A DNA stretch of 64,000 nucleotides from Streptomyces sp. NBC_00775 (lineage in GTDB: Bacteria; Actinomycetota; Actinomycetes; Streptomycetales; Streptomycetaceae), in contig NZ_CP108938.1 in NCBI RefSeq assembly GCF_036347135.1, forward strand, positions 7,936,001-8,000,000, read 5' to 3'. Below are positions 47,468 through 57,900 of the stretch, in pieces (position 1 is the first letter of the stretch; each line of letters opens with the position of its first letter). The position numbers and the translations under genes were made by a program. The notes below the pieces were generated by a model that was not told the DNA's origin, ran no database searches, and saw nothing but the letters and a program-made list of their open reading frames with translations.

Positions 47468-48559
47468 GTGCATGTCGTACTCGCCGGCGGGGGGACCGCC
47501 GGCCACATCGAGCCCGCGCTCGCCCTCGCGGACGCCCTGCGGAGGCAGGACCCGACCGTGGGGATCACGGCCCTGGGCACGGAACGCGGGCTTGAGACCC
47601 GGCTCGTACCCGAGCGCGGTTACGAACTCGCGCTGATCCCCGCCGTCCCGCTGCCGCGCAAGCCCACGCCCGAGCTGATCACCGTCCCCGGGCGGCTGCG
47701 CGGCACGATCAAGGCGGCCGAGCAGATCCTGGAGCGCACCAAGGCGGACGCGGTCGTCGGCTTCGGCGGCTATGTGGCCCTGCCCGCCTATCTCGCGGCC
47801 AAGCGGCTCGGCGTGCCGATCGTCATCCACGAGGCCAACGCCCGTCCGGGGCTCGCCAACAAGATCGGTTCCCGGTACGCGGCGCAGGTCGCCGTCGCGA
47901 CCCCGGACAACAAGCTGCGCGGCGCCCGCTACATCGGCATCCCGCTGCGCCGCTCGATCGCCACCCTCGACCGGGCCGCCGTACGCCCCGAGGCGCGCGC
48001 CGCGTTCGGGCTCGACCCCGCGCTGCCGACCCTGCTGGTGTCCGGCGGCTCGCAGGGCGCCCGGCGCCTCAACGAGGTGGTCCAGCAGGCGGCTCCGTAC
48101 CTCCAGCAGGCGGGCATCCAGATCCTGCACGCGGTCGGCCCGAAGAACGAACTGCCGCAGGTGCATCAGATGCCGGGGATGCCCCCGTACATCCCGGTAC
48201 CGTACGTGGACCGGATGGACCTCGCGTACGCCGCGGCCGACATGATGCTCTGCCGCGCGGGCGCGATGACCGTCGCCGAGCTCTCCGCCGTCGGGCTCCC
48301 CGCCGCCTATGTCCCGCTGCCCATCGGCAACGGCGAACAGCGGCTGAACGCCCAGCCGGTGGTCAAGGCCGGCGGCGGACTGCTGGTCGACGACGCGGAA
48401 CTGACGCCCCAGTGGGTGCAGCAGAACGTGCTGCCCGTGCTCGCCGACCCGCACCGGCTGTACGAGATGTCCCGCGCCGCCAGCGAGTTCGGCCGCCGGG
48501 ACGCCGACGACCTGCTCGTCGGCATGGTGTACGAGGCGATCGCCTCTCGCCACCGCTGA
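47468..48559 (+). CDS. murG: UDP-GlcNAc:lipid I N-acetylglucosaminyltransferase MurG
   Basis: The 363-residue GT28 glycosyltransferase makes lipid II on the inner face of the membrane. It has the N-terminal G-loop [50 protein letters not shown], the C-terminal G-loop [15 protein letters not shown] and the UDP-GlcNAc motif [24 protein letters not shown]. The start is GTG, six bases after ftsW. Confidence 0.97.
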   Translation: MHVVLAGGGTAGHIEPALALADALRRQDPTVGITALGTERGLETRLVPERGYELALIPAVPLPRKPTPELITVPGRLRGTIKAAEQILERTKADAVVGFGGYVALPAYLAAKRLGVPIVIHEANARPGLANKIGSRYAAQVAVATPDNKLRGARYIGIPLRRSIATLDRAAVRPEARAAFGLDPALPTLLVSGGSQGARRLNEVVQQAAPYLQQAGIQILHAVGPKNELPQVHQMPGMPPYIPVPYVDRMDLAYAAADMMLCRAGAMTVAELSAVGLPAAYVPLPIGNGEQRLNAQPVVKAGGGLLVDDAELTPQWVQQNVLPVLADPHRLYEMSRAASEFGRRDADDLLVGMVYEAIASRHR

Positions 48560-48584
48560 GGACGTGTGAGGGAAGGCAGGGAGC

Positions 48585-49370
48585 GTGGCCGGACCGACGA
48601 CCGCCGATCGCGGCGAACGGCAGAAGCTGGAGTCCGGCCCGCCCCGGCCGCCCCGTCTCGGGCGGCTGCGTCGCCCTCGTACGCTCATCATCCTTTTGCT
48701 TGCCGCGGTGTTGGCCGGGGCCGCTTCGGTCTGGGTCCTGTACGGCTCCCAATGGCTGCGCGTGGAGCACGTATCGGCTTCCGGGATGCGGGTGCTGACG
48801 GCCGAGCAGGTGCGGAAAGCGGCCGATGTTCCGGTCGGATCCCCGCTGATTTCCGTCGATACCGATGCTATTGAGGCACGGCTGCGCCGGAAATTGCCCC
48901 GAATTGACTCGGTTGATGTCGTCCGTTCCTGGCCGCATGGAATCGGACTGAAAGTGACCGAACGCACTCCGGTCCTGATGGTGGAAAAAGGCGCGAAGTT
49001 CATCGAAGTGGACGCCAAGGGCGTGCGATTCGCTACGGTTTCTGATGCTCCGAAGGGCGTTCCCGCACTGGAATTGACGGTGTCCCGGTCGGCGGGGCTG
49101 CGCCGTTTCGGCACCGACCGGCTGGTGCGCGAGGCGGTGCGGGTCGCCGGTGACATTCCGGCCGCCGTCGCCCGTGACACTCGTACCCTCAAGGTCCGTT
49201 CATACGACTCCATCTCGCTGGAGTTGAAGGGCGGCCGCACGGTCGAGTGGGGCAGCGGCGAGAAGGGCCGCGCGAAGGCCAGGACGCTCACCGCTCTCCT
49301 GAAAGCCGCTCCCAAGGCCCGGCACTTCGACGTGAGCGCTCCCACCGCCCCTGCGTCATCGGGGAGTTGA
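48585..49370 (+). CDS. ftsQ: Cell division protein FtsQ
   Basis: The 261-residue bitopic protein has a Pro/Arg-rich cytoplasmic N-terminus, one transmembrane helix (about residues 34-54) and a POTRA domain (LRVEHVSASGMRVLTAEQVRKAADVPVGSPLISVDT...). An FtsQ-type beta domain with VVRSWPHGIGLKVTERTPV follows. It links FtsL/DivIC to the Z ring machinery. Codons in the middle of the gene are less GC-rich than neighbours (for example 48820-49080). The GTG start follows GGCAGGGAG. Confidence 0.94.
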   Translation: MAGPTTADRGERQKLESGPPRPPRLGRLRRPRTLIILLLAAVLAGAASVWVLYGSQWLRVEHVSASGMRVLTAEQVRKAADVPVGSPLISVDTDAIEARLRRKLPRIDSVDVVRSWPHGIGLKVTERTPVLMVEKGAKFIEVDAKGVRFATVSDAPKGVPALELTVSRSAGLRRFGTDRLVREAVRVAGDIPAAVARDTRTLKVRSYDSISLELKGGRTVEWGSGEKGRAKARTLTALLKAAPKARHFDVSAPTAPASSGS

Positions 49371-49460
49371 CGCACATCCGCGCAGGCCAGCACCCTGGTT
49401 GGGCAGTGCTACGCCTGATCACATAGGGTGAAAAGAAAAACGGGAGGTTCGGCGTGTTCG

Positions 49461-49490
49461 TTGAACGTGCGCCACTTGTCGACTTAGTGT
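49461..49490 (+). promoter_or_regulatory. Predicted ftsZ promoter
   Basis: TTGAAC (49461-49466) and TAGTGT (49485-49490) are 18 bp apart. Transcription would begin near 49497, giving a leader of about 150 nt. A weaker candidate (TTGGGC at 49399 with CATAGG) lies upstream. Multiple promoters, one of them developmental, are known for ftsZ in Streptomyces. Confidence 0.55.
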
Positions 49491-49515
49491 CCTGTTCGGA
49501 AGAGTCCAAGGAACA

Positions 49516-49551
49516 GACACACTGGTAACCCTAAACTTCAGCGTTAGGGTT
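49516..49551 (+). promoter_or_regulatory. GACAC motif and hairpin in the ftsZ leader
   Basis: GACAC at 49516-49520 matches the core recognised by the sporulation regulator WhiA, which activates ftsZ in Streptomyces. It is followed by a perfect 8-bp inverted repeat, AACCCTAA (49527-49534) and TTAGGGTT (49544-49551), with a 9-nt loop. The hairpin would be in the mRNA leader, or act as a DNA site. Confidence 0.5.
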
Positions 49552-49645
49552 CGGGTCGGCGTTCGGACCGTCCCATTCGGCATCAGTCGTCGGATCGCGA
49601 GCGTGCGAGGCGACGACACGTAACTCGAGGCGAGAGGCCTTCGAC

Positions 49646-50836
49646 GTGGCAGCACCGCAGAACTACCTCGCAGTCATCAAAGTCATCGGTGTCGGCGGCG
49701 GTGGTGTCAATGCCATCAACCGGATGATCGAGGTCGGTCTCAAGGGCGTCGAGTTCATCGCCATCAACACCGACGCGCAGGCGCTGTTGATGAGCGACGC
49801 CGACGTCAAGCTCGACGTCGGCCGCGAACTCACCCGCGGACTCGGCGCCGGAGCCAACCCGGCCGTCGGCCGCAAGGCGGCCGAGGACCACCGCGAGGAG
49901 ATCGAGGAGGTCCTCAAGGGGGCCGACATGGTCTTCGTGACGGCCGGCGAGGGCGGCGGCACCGGCACCGGCGGCGCGCCCGTCGTGGCCAACATCGCCC
50001 GCTCGCTCGGCGCCCTCACCATCGGCGTGGTCACCCGCCCGTTCACCTTCGAGGGACGGCGCAGGGCCAACCAGGCGGAGGACGGCATCGCCGAACTCCG
50101 CGAAGAGGTCGACACCCTCATCGTCATCCCGAACGACCGGCTGCTGTCCATCTCGGACCGCCAGGTCTCGGTCCTCGACGCCTTCAAGTCGGCGGACCAG
50201 GTCCTGCTCTCCGGTGTTCAGGGCATCACCGACCTCATCACCACCCCCGGCCTGATCAACCTCGACTTCGCCGACGTCAAGTCCGTGATGTCCGAGGCGG
50301 GTTCGGCCCTTATGGGCATCGGTTCGGCCCGCGGCGACGACCGCGCGGTGGCGGCGGCCGAGATGGCGATCTCCTCGCCGCTCCTGGAAGCCTCCATCGA
50401 CGGCGCCCGCGGCGTCCTGCTCTCCATCTCCGGCGGCTCCGACCTCGGCCTGTTCGAGATCAACGAAGCCGCCCAGCTGGTGAGCGAGGCCGCGCACCCC
50501 GAGGCCAACATCATCTTCGGCGCGGTCATCGACGACGCCCTCGGCGACGAGGTGCGGGTCACCGTCATCGCCGCCGGCTTCGACGGCGGCCAGCCGCCGG
50601 CCAAGCGGGACACCGTTCTCGGCGCGTCCTCGGCCAGGCGCGAGGAGCCCACGCCGGTACGGTCCTCCGACAGCCGCCCGTCCTTCGGCTCGCTCGGCAG
50701 CGTCACGCCGAAGGAGGCCCCGGAGCCCGCTCCGGAGCCGGTGAACGAACTGCCCGTCTCCCCGCCGGTCCCGCCGTCCCGCTCCTACTCGGACAGCGCG
50801 GCCGAAGAGCTGGACGTGCCGGACTTCCTGAAGTGA
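49646..50836 (+). CDS. ftsZ: Cell division GTPase FtsZ
   Basis: The 396-residue tubulin homologue forms the Z ring. The tubulin signature GGGTGTG is at 103-109, and the T7 catalytic loop [22 protein letters not shown] is intact. A Pro/Ser-rich linker of about 70 residues leads to the C-terminal peptide DVPDFLK, the docking site for SepF and other partners. The GTG start ([10 protein letters not shown]) follows GAGAGGCC. pgeF overlaps it by 4 nt. Confidence 0.98.
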   Translation: MAAPQNYLAVIKVIGVGGGGVNAINRMIEVGLKGVEFIAINTDAQALLMSDADVKLDVGRELTRGLGAGANPAVGRKAAEDHREEIEEVLKGADMVFVTAGEGGGTGTGGAPVVANIARSLGALTIGVVTRPFTFEGRRRANQAEDGIAELREEVDTLIVIPNDRLLSISDRQVSVLDAFKSADQVLLSGVQGITDLITTPGLINLDFADVKSVMSEAGSALMGIGSARGDDRAVAAAEMAISSPLLEASIDGARGVLLSISGGSDLGLFEINEAAQLVSEAAHPEANIIFGAVIDDALGDEVRVTVIAAGFDGGQPPAKRDTVLGASSARREEPTPVRSSDSRPSFGSLGSVTPKEAPEPAPEPVNELPVSPPVPPSRSYSDSAAEELDVPDFLK

Positions 50837-51570
50837 TAGGACAGCGCTCCGAAACGAGCACCGTGAGCGGCGCGCACTTCGCCTTCACCGACCGGTGGGG
50901 CGGGGTGAGCGCCGTTCCGTACGAGGAGCTCAACCTCGGCGGAGCGGTCGGCGACGACCCCGACGCCGTACGGACCAATCGTGAACTGGCCGCCAAGTCG
51001 CTCGGACTGGATCCGGCCCAGGTCGTCTGGATGAACCAGGTGCACGGGCCGGATGTGGCGGCGGTCGACGGGCCGTGGCTCTCTTCGGAGATTCCGTCCG
51101 TCGACGCGATCGTCACGGTGCGGCGGGGGCTCGCCCTCGCCGTTCTCACCGCCGACTGCACGCCGGTCCTGCTGGCCGACCCGGTCGCCGGGGTCGTGGC
51201 CGCCGCCCACGCGGGACGGCCCGGCATGATCGCCGGGGTCGTCCCCGCCGCCGTACGGGCCATGGTGGAACTCGGCGCCGAGCCCGCCCGGATCGTCGCC
51301 CGCACCGGCCCCGCGGTGTGCGGGCGGTGCTACGAAGTGCCGGAACAGATGCGCGCCGATGTCGCCGCCGTCGAGCCCGCGGCGTACGCCGAAACCAGTT
51401 GGGGCACGCCCGCGGTCGATGTGACCGCCGGAGTGCACGCACAGCTGGAAAGGCTCGGGGTGCGCGACCGGGAGCAGTCGCCGGTGTGCACGCGCGAGTC
51501 GCAGGACCACTTCTCGTACCGACGGGACCGCACGACCGGGCGGCTCGCGGGCTATGTCTGGCTGGACTGA
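50833..51570 (+). CDS. pgeF: Peptidoglycan editing factor PgeF (YfiH, laccase-domain family)
   Basis: The 245-residue protein belongs to the multicopper-laccase-like YfiH/PgeF family. Metal-site residues are in [33 protein letters not shown] and [10 protein letters not shown]. coli PgeF removes wrongly incorporated L-Ser from UDP-MurNAc-peptides; other members are purine nucleosidases. Its place directly after ftsZ and within the wall cluster suits a peptidoglycan quality-control role. GTGA overlap with ftsZ implies coupling. Confidence 0.92.
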   Translation: MIGQRSETSTVSGAHFAFTDRWGGVSAVPYEELNLGGAVGDDPDAVRTNRELAAKSLGLDPAQVVWMNQVHGPDVAAVDGPWLSSEIPSVDAIVTVRRGLALAVLTADCTPVLLADPVAGVVAAAHAGRPGMIAGVVPAAVRAMVELGAEPARIVARTGPAVCGRCYEVPEQMRADVAAVEPAAYAETSWGTPAVDVTAGVHAQLERLGVRDREQSPVCTRESQDHFSYRRDRTTGRLAGYVWLD

Positions 51571-51576
51571 TGGGGC

Positions 51577-52296
51577 ATGACGGACCGTAAGGCTCAACTC
51601 GCCGAAAACCTGGCGAAAGTGGAAGAGCGCATCGCGGCGGCGTGCACGGCCGCCGGGCGCAAGCGTGAAGAGGTGACCCTGATCGTGGTCACCAAGACCT
51701 ATCCCGCGAGCGATGTGCGGATGCTGTCGGAGCTCGGTGTACGTCATGTCGCCGAGAACCGGGACCAGGACGCTGCGCCCAAGGCCGCGGAATGCTCAGA
51801 TCTGCCCCTCTCGTGGCATTTTGTCGGTCAGTTGCAGACCAACAAGGTGCGTTCTGTGGTGGGTTACGCGGATTTCGTGCAGTCCGTCGATCGTTCCAAG
51901 CTCGTCACGGCTCTGTCGAAGGAGGCGGTGCGGACGGAGCGCGAGGTGGGCTGCCTCGTTCAGGTCGCGCTGGACGCGGAGGAGAGCGGGAGAGGGGAGC
52001 GGGGTGGCGTAGGGCCCGGCGGAATCGAAGAGTTGGGCGACCTCGTCGCGCGGGCTCCGGGGCTCCGGCTCGACGGACTGATGACCGTCGCGCCGCTCAC
52101 CGGACCGTACGCGGGGCGCCAACAGGCGGCGTTCGAGCGGCTGATGGATTTGTCGACTGTCCTGCGCCGCGCTCATCCGGCTGCGAACATGGTCTCTGCA
52201 GGGATGAGCTCGGACCTCGAACAGGCCGTGGCGGCCGGGGCGACACATGTACGCGTCGGTACTGCGGTACTCGGAGTCCGACCCAGGCTCGGGTAA
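51577..52296 (+). CDS. yggS: PLP homeostasis protein YggS
   Basis: The 239-residue pyridoxal-phosphate-binding TIM barrel has Lys40 in LIVVTKTYP as the Schiff-base residue. It is followed by [38 protein letters not shown] and the phosphate-binding [24 protein letters not shown]. These proteins have no known catalysis and control B6 vitamer and amino-acid balance. It is commonly found between ftsZ and sepF in Gram-positive bacteria. It starts 6 nt after pgeF. Confidence 0.95.
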   Translation: MTDRKAQLAENLAKVEERIAAACTAAGRKREEVTLIVVTKTYPASDVRMLSELGVRHVAENRDQDAAPKAAECSDLPLSWHFVGQLQTNKVRSVVGYADFVQSVDRSKLVTALSKEAVRTEREVGCLVQVALDAEESGRGERGGVGPGGIEELGDLVARAPGLRLDGLMTVAPLTGPYAGRQQAAFERLMDLSTVLRRAHPAANMVSAGMSSDLEQAVAAGATHVRVGTAVLGVRPRLG

Positions 52297-52426
52297 CGTC
52301 GCCAAGAAGTCGGACCACAGCAGAAAATATGGTCATTACCGCCGATTGGCGGGCATAACGACCTCGTGGATCGCGGGCACTTGGCAATTCGTCAGCCGAT
52401 CCACCACAGAGCGGAGGACTCAGAGC

Positions 52427-53068
52427 ATGGCCGGCGCGATGCGCAAGATGGCGGTCTACCTCGGCCTCGTGGAGGACGATGGGTACGACGGCAGGGGATT
52501 CGACCCCGACGACGACTTCGAGCCCGAGCTTGACCCGGAGCCCGAGCGTGACCGTCGGCGGCATGAGCCGTCGCACCAGTCACATCAGGCACATCTGTCC
52601 CAACGGGACGAATCGGTACGAGTGGTGCAGCCTCCGGCGCCGCGCGATCCCGTGCCGCATTCCGCTTCGCTCGGCGCGGAATCCGGGCGTCCGGCGCGAA
52701 TCGCCCCCGTGGCGTCCATCACACAAGAACGTCAAAGCCTGGAGAAGAACGCCCCGGTGATCATGCCCAAGGTCGTGTCGGAACGAGAGCCGTACCGGAT
52801 CACCACACTGCACCCCCGGACCTACAACGAGGCCCGTACCATCGGGGAACACTTCCGTGAGGGCACCCCGGTGATCATGAATCTGACTGAGATGGATGAC
52901 ACAGATGCGAAGCGACTTGTCGACTTTGCGGCCGGTTTGGTGTTTGGTCTCCACGGCAGCATCGAGCGGGTGACGCAGAAGGTGTTCCTGTTGTCGCCTG
53001 CTAACGTCGATGTCACGGCGGAGGACAAGGCCCGCATCGCAGAGGGCGGGTTCTTCAACCAGAGCTGA
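52427..53068 (+). CDS. sepF: Cell division protein SepF
   Basis: The 213-residue protein starts with an amphipathic membrane-binding helix ([16 protein letters not shown]), followed by an acidic and His/Gln-rich linker of about 90 residues. The C-terminal DUF552/SepF domain (residues about 125-213: [68 protein letters not shown] as landmarks) completes it. SepF anchors FtsZ to the membrane in actinobacteria, which lack FtsA. The ATG follows GCGGAGGAC. The upstream 130 bp contains a small CCGCC-GATT-GGCGG hairpin and may carry its own promoter. Confidence 0.95.
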   Translation: MAGAMRKMAVYLGLVEDDGYDGRGFDPDDDFEPELDPEPERDRRRHEPSHQSHQAHLSQRDESVRVVQPPAPRDPVPHSASLGAESGRPARIAPVASITQERQSLEKNAPVIMPKVVSEREPYRITTLHPRTYNEARTIGEHFREGTPVIMNLTEMDDTDAKRLVDFAAGLVFGLHGSIERVTQKVFLLSPANVDVTAEDKARIAEGGFFNQS

Positions 53069-53120
53069 GACGCAGGACCGGAATCAAGGCACGGAAACAG
53101 GGGAGAGGGAAGCACGGATC

Positions 53121-53405
53121 ATGAGCGTGGTCGGGCAGGTTCTCTACATCGCGCTGATGTGTTTCCTCATCGTGCTGATCTTCCGGTTGGTCATGGACTA
53201 CGTCTTCCAGTTCGCCCGCTCATGGCAACCCGGCAAGGCGATGGTGGTCGTTCTTGAGGCCACCTACACTGTCACCGATCCACCGCTCAAGCTTCTGCGG
53301 CGGTTCATCCCGCCGTTGCGTCTCGGGGGCGTGGCGCTCGACCTGTCCTTCTTCGTACTGATGATCATCGTCTACATCCTGATCTCCGTCGTGAGCCGGC
53401 TGTGA
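53121..53405 (+). CDS. yggT: YggT-family membrane protein
   Basis: The 94-residue protein has two transmembrane helices (about residues 5-25 and 70-92) flanking a short loop with the family motif TDPPLKLLRRFIPPLRLGGVALDLSFFVL. YggT proteins are common between sepF and divIVA in Gram-positive division clusters; osmotic or division-related roles have been proposed. The ATG follows GGAGAGGGAAGC. Confidence 0.93.
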   Translation: MSVVGQVLYIALMCFLIVLIFRLVMDYVFQFARSWQPGKAMVVVLEATYTVTDPPLKLLRRFIPPLRLGGVALDLSFFVLMIIVYILISVVSRL

Positions 53406-53451
53406 ACGATACGGTCTTGCCGAATGCCGACGACTACGTTGAGGTGAAGAG

Positions 53452-54633
53452 ATGCCGTTGACCCCCGAGGACGTGCGGAACAAGCAGTTCACGACCGTCC
53501 GCCTCCGAGAAGGCTATGACGAGGACGAGGTCGATGCCTTCCTCGATGAGGTCGAAGCCGAACTGACTCGCTTGCTCCGCGAAAACGAGGACCTGCGCGC
53601 CAAACTGGCGGCGGCCACGCGCGCGGCTGCGCAGAACCAGCAGCAGGGCATGCGCAAGCCCCCCGAGCAGCAGGACCAGCAGCAGGGCCCGCCGCAGGGC
53701 ATGCGCGGTCCGGGCGCTCCCGTGCCCGCCGGGATATCGGGCCCGCCGCAGCAGCAGATGGGTGGCCCCATGGGCGGCCCGCCGCAGCTGCCTAGCGGCG
53801 CACCGCAGCTGCCCGCCGGCCCCAGCGGTCAGGGTGGCCCGCAGGGCCAGGGTCCGATGGGGCAGGGTCCCATGGGACAGGGCCCGATGGGTCAGGGTCC
53901 GATGGGGCAGGGTCCCATGGGCGGCCCCGGCCAGCAGATGCAGCCGCAGATGCAGCAGCAGATGGGTGGCCCGATGGGCGGTCCCATGGGTGGCCCCATG
54001 GGCGGTCACGGCCCGCAGATGCCGCAGCAGGGTCCCGGTGGCGACAGCGCCGCCCGTGTCCTCTCGCTGGCCCAGCAGACCGCCGACCAGGCGATCGCCG
54101 AGGCCCGTTCCGAGGCCAACAAGATCGTCGGCGAGGCCCGCAGCCGCGCCGAGGGTCTGGAGCGCGACGCCCGTGCCAAGGCCGACGCCCTTGAGCGGGA
54201 CGCGCAGGAGAAGCACCGCGTCGCGATGGGCTCCCTGGAGTCCGCTCGCGCCACGCTGGAGCGCAAGGTCGAGGACCTGCGCGGCTTCGAGCGCGAGTAC
54301 CGCACGCGGCTGAAGTCCTACCTGGAGTCGCAGCTGCGCCAGCTGGAGACGCAGGCGGACGACTCGCTCGCCCCGCCGCGTACCCCGGCCACGGCGTCCC
54401 TGCCGTCGCCCTCCGCGCCCTCGATGGCCCCGGCCGGCGCGAGCGCGCCGTCGTACGGCGGCAATCAGGGCATGGGTGCCCCGGCACCGGCCGCGCCCTC
54501 CTACGGCGGGCAGCAGCAGATGTCCCCGGCGATGACCCAGCCGATGGCTCCGGTGCGGCCGCAGGGGCCGTCGCCGATGCAGCAGGCGCCCTCGCCGATG
54601 CGTGGGTTCCTCATCGACGAGGACGACAACTGA
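53452..54633 (+). CDS. divIVA: Polar growth protein DivIVA (Wag31-like)
   Basis: The 393-residue protein has the N-terminal membrane-binding and coiled-coil segment ([45 protein letters not shown] as landmark), an insertion of about 150 residues rich in Gln, Gly, Pro and Met, and a second long coiled coil (about 200-300: [31 protein letters not shown]...). A Pro/Ser/Gln-rich tail ends DEDDN. It marks hyphal tips and directs polar wall growth. The insertion includes tandem GPMGQ and GGPM units. It is phosphorylated by AfsK in S. coelicolor. A strong terminator follows. Confidence 0.97.
   Translation: MPLTPEDVRNKQFTTVRLREGYDEDEVDAFLDEVEAELTRLLRENEDLRAKLAAATRAAAQNQQQGMRKPPEQQDQQQGPPQGMRGPGAPVPAGISGPPQQQMGGPMGGPPQLPSGAPQLPAGPSGQGGPQGQGPMGQGPMGQGPMGQGPMGQGPMGGPGQQMQPQMQQQMGGPMGGPMGGPMGGHGPQMPQQGPGGDSAARVLSLAQQTADQAIAEARSEANKIVGEARSRAEGLERDARAKADALERDAQEKHRVAMGSLESARATLERKVEDLRGFEREYRTRLKSYLESQLRQLETQADDSLAPPRTPATASLPSPSAPSMAPAGASAPSYGGNQGMGAPAPAAPSYGGQQQMSPAMTQPMAPVRPQGPSPMQQAPSPMRGFLIDEDDN
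53851..54006 (+). repeat. Tandem 15-bp and 12-bp repeats inside divIVA
   Basis: Four tandem 15-bp units encoding GPMGQ lie at 53851-53910, followed by a GPMGG unit. A second block of 12-bp units encoding GGPM lies at 53965-54006. Period and in-frame structure indicate slippage-prone expansion within the linker between the two coiled coils. Confidence 0.88.
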
Positions 54634-54670
54634 CGGCCTTTAGTACGCCTTAGGCGTCGGCAGCGTTCAG

Positions 54671-54708
54671 GGCGGAGCCCCGGATTTTTCCGGGGCTCCG
54701 CCCTTTTG
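54671..54708 (+). terminator. Rho-independent terminator after divIVA
   Basis: GGGCGGAGCCCCGG (54671-54684) pairs perfectly with 54691-54704 around loop ATTTTT, followed by TTTT. It is the clearest canonical terminator in the window and ends the dcw transcript. Confidence 0.93.
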
Positions 54709-54756
54709 TTCTGTTCCCGTGAGTCCCTTGGGGCATGTGTACGTGGGCACGCAACG

Positions 54757-54803
54757 CCGAAGGCCCGGTCCCACCAAGATCTTTGGCGGGGCCGGGCCTT
54801 CGG
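54757..54803. terminator. 16-bp hairpin downstream of divIVA and ileS
   Basis: The arms 54757-54772 and 54788-54803 pair over 16 bp (one G.U) around a 15-nt loop. It lies between the convergent divIVA and ileS genes and probably serves as a further terminator. Confidence 0.6.
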
Positions 54804-54839
54804 GGTGTTCGTTTGGCTGCGGGTGGGTGGGGGCTGGTG

Positions 54840-54899
54840 CAAAAGATTGCGCAGTTCCCCGCGCCCCTCAAGGGGCGCGGGGAACTGCGCAATCTTTTG
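54840..54899. repeat. 29-bp perfect inverted repeat between divIVA and ileS
   Basis: The arms 54840-54868 and 54871-54899 are perfectly complementary, with a 2-nt centre (CA). The core GCAGTTCCCCGCGCCCCT recurs, from memory, in intergenic palindromes across many Streptomyces genomes. It sits 47 nt past the ileS stop, so it may be a U-less terminator as well as a dispersed element. The 313-bp gap 54634-54946 contains only this and the two other hairpins. Confidence 0.85.
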
Positions 54900-54946
54900 G
54901 GGGTCTGGGGGCGGCGGGGGCGAAAGAAGCCCCTGCCGCCCTCGGG

Positions 54947-57900
54947 TCAGGCCTTGCGGAGGCGGAACGTCAGGGACAGGGACTCGTCCGTGAACGGGTC
55001 ACCGTACGTGTCGTCGGCCTCACCCTGGGCGAAGTCCGTGGCGAGGACCTCGTCGGCGATGAGGGGCGAGTGCTCGGACAGGGCGGCGACGACGGCCGGG
55101 TCCGTGGAGGTCCAGCGGAGCGCGATGCGGTCGGCCACATCGAGGCCGCTGTTCTTGCGGGCCTCCTGGATCAGCCGGATCGCGTCACGGGCGAGGCCCG
55201 CCCGGCGCAGCTCCTCGGTGATCTCCAGGTCGAGGGCGACCGTGGCACCGGAGTCGGACGCCACCGACCAGCCCTCGCGCGGGGTCTCCGTGATGATGAC
55301 CTCGTCCGGGGCCAGCGTCACCGTCTCGCCGTCCACCCCGACCGACGCCGTGCCCTCGCGCAGGGCCAGCGACAGCGCCGCCGCGTCCGTCTCGGCGATG
55401 GCCTTCGCGACCGCCTGGACGCCCTTGCCGAAGCGCTTGCCGAGCGCGCGGAAGTTCGCCTTGGCCGTGGTGTCGACCAGCGAGCCGCCCACCTCGGAGA
55501 GCGAGGCGAGGGAGCTCACATTCAGCTCCTCCGTGATCTGCGCGTGCAGCTCGCGGTCGAGCGTCTCGAAGCCCACCGCGCCGACCAGCGCGCGGGACAG
55601 CGGCTGGCGGGTCTTGACGCCCGACTCCGCGCGCGTGGCGCGGCCGAGCTCCACGAGACGGCGTACGAGCACCATCTGCTTCGACAGCTCCGGGTCGATG
55701 ACGGACAGGTCCGCCTCCGGCCACGACGTCAGGTGTACGGACTCGACGGCGCCCGGCGTCACCGGCACCACCAGGTCCTGCCAGACCCGCTCGGTGATGA
55801 ACGGGGTCAGCGGGGCCATCAGGCGCGTGACCGTCTCCACGACCTCGTGCAGCGTGCGCAGCGCGGCCTTGTCGCCCTGCCAGAAGCGGCGGCGCGAGCG
55901 GCGCACGTACCAGTTGGACAGGTCGTCGACGAACGCCGAGAGGAGCTTTCCGGCGCGCTGGGTGTCGTACGCCTCCAGAGCCTGCGTCACCTGGTCGGTG
56001 AGCGCGTGCAGCTCGGAGAGCAGCCAGCGGTCGAGGACCGGGCGGTCCGCCGGGGCCGGATCGGCCTCGCTGGGCGCCCAGTTGGACGTGCGGGCGTACA
56101 GGGCCTGGAAGGCGACCGTGTTCCAGTACGTGAGGAGCGTCTTGCGGACGACCTCCTGGATGGTGCCGTGGCCCACGCGGCGGGCCGCCCACGGGGAGCC
56201 GCCGGCAGCCATGAACCAGCGCACCGCGTCCGCGCCGTGCTGGTCCATCAGCGGGATCGGCTGCAGGATGTTGCCGAGGTGCTTGGACATCTTGCGGCCG
56301 TCCTCGGCGAGGATGTGGCCGAGGCAGACCACGTTCTCGTACGACGACTTGTCGAAGACCAGCGTGCCGACGGCCATGAGGGTGTAGAACCAGCCGCGCG
56401 TCTGGTCGATGGCCTCGGAGATGAACTGTGCCGGGTAGCGGCTCTCGAACAGCTCCTTGTTCTTGTACGGGTAGCCCCACTGCGCGAACGGCATCGAACC
56501 CGAGTCGTACCAGGCGTCGATGACCTCCGGTACGCGCGTCGCCGTCTGTCCGCAGCCGTCCTGGGGGCACGCGAAGGTGACCTCGTCGATGAACGGGCGG
56601 TGCGGGTCCAGGTTCGACTGGTCGGTGCCGGTCAGCTCCGTGAGCTCGGCGCGGGAGCCGACGCAGGTGAGGTGGCCCTCCTCGCAGGTCCACAGCGGGA
56701 GCGGGGTGCCCCAGTAGCGGCTGCGGGACAGCGCCCAGTCGATGTTGTTGTTCAGCCAGTCGCCGAAGCGGCCGTGCTTGACCGAGTCCGGGAACCAGTT
56801 GGTCTTCTCGTTCTCCTGGAGGAGGCGGTCCTTGATGGCCGTGGTGCGGATGTACCAGGACGGCTGCGCGTAGTAGAGGAGCGCGGTGTGGCAGCGCCAG
56901 CAGTGCGGGTAGCTGTGCTCGTACGGAACGTGCTTGAGGAGCAGGCCGCGGTTCTGGAGGTCCTCGGTGAGCTTTTCGTCCGCCTTCTTGAAGAAGACAC
57001 CGCCCACGAGGGGAACGTCCTCCGCGAAGGTGCCGTCCGTGCGGACGGGGTTCACCACCGGCAGGCCGTACGCGCGGCAGACCTTGAGGTCGTCCTCACC
57101 GAAGGCGGGGGACTGGTGGACCAGACCCGTACCGTCCTCGGTCGTCACGTACTCGGCGTTCACCACGTAGTGCGCGGGCTCCGGGAACTCGACGAGCTCG
57201 AACGGACGTTGATACGACCAGCGCTCCATCTCGGCGCCGGTGAAGGACTCGCCGGTGGTCTCCCAGCCCTCGCCGAGCGCCTTCTCGACGAGCGGCGCGG
57301 CGACGACGAGCTTCTCCTCACCGTTCGTCGCGACGACGTAGGTGACCTCGGGGTGCGCGGCGACCGCGGTGTTGGAGACCAGCGTCCAGGGGGTCGTCGT
57401 CCACACCAGGAGTGCGGCCTGACCGGCCAGCGGACCGGAGGTGAGCGGGAAACGGACGTACACGGACGGGTCGACGATCGTCTCGTAGCCCTGCGCCAGC
57501 TCGTGGTCCGACAGGCCCGTCTCGTCGCGCGGGCACCACGGGGCGACGCGATAGTCCTGGACCAGCAGACCCTTGTTGAAGATCTCCTTGAGCGACCACC
57601 ACACGGACTCCACGTACTCGGGGTCCATGGTGCGGTACGCGTCGTCCAGGTCGACCCAGTAGCCCATGCGGGTCGTCAGCTCGGTGAAGGCGTCCGTGTG
57701 GCGGGTCACGGAGTCGCGGCACTTGGCGTTGAACTCGGCGATGCCGTACGTCTCGATGTCCTGCTTGGTGGTGAAGCCGAGCTCCTTCTCGACCGCGAGC
57801 TCCACGGGGAGGCCGTGGCAGTCCCAGCCGGCCTTGCGGGCCACGTGGTAGCCCCGCATGGTGCGGAAGCGGGGGAAGACGTCCTTGAAGACGCGGGCCT

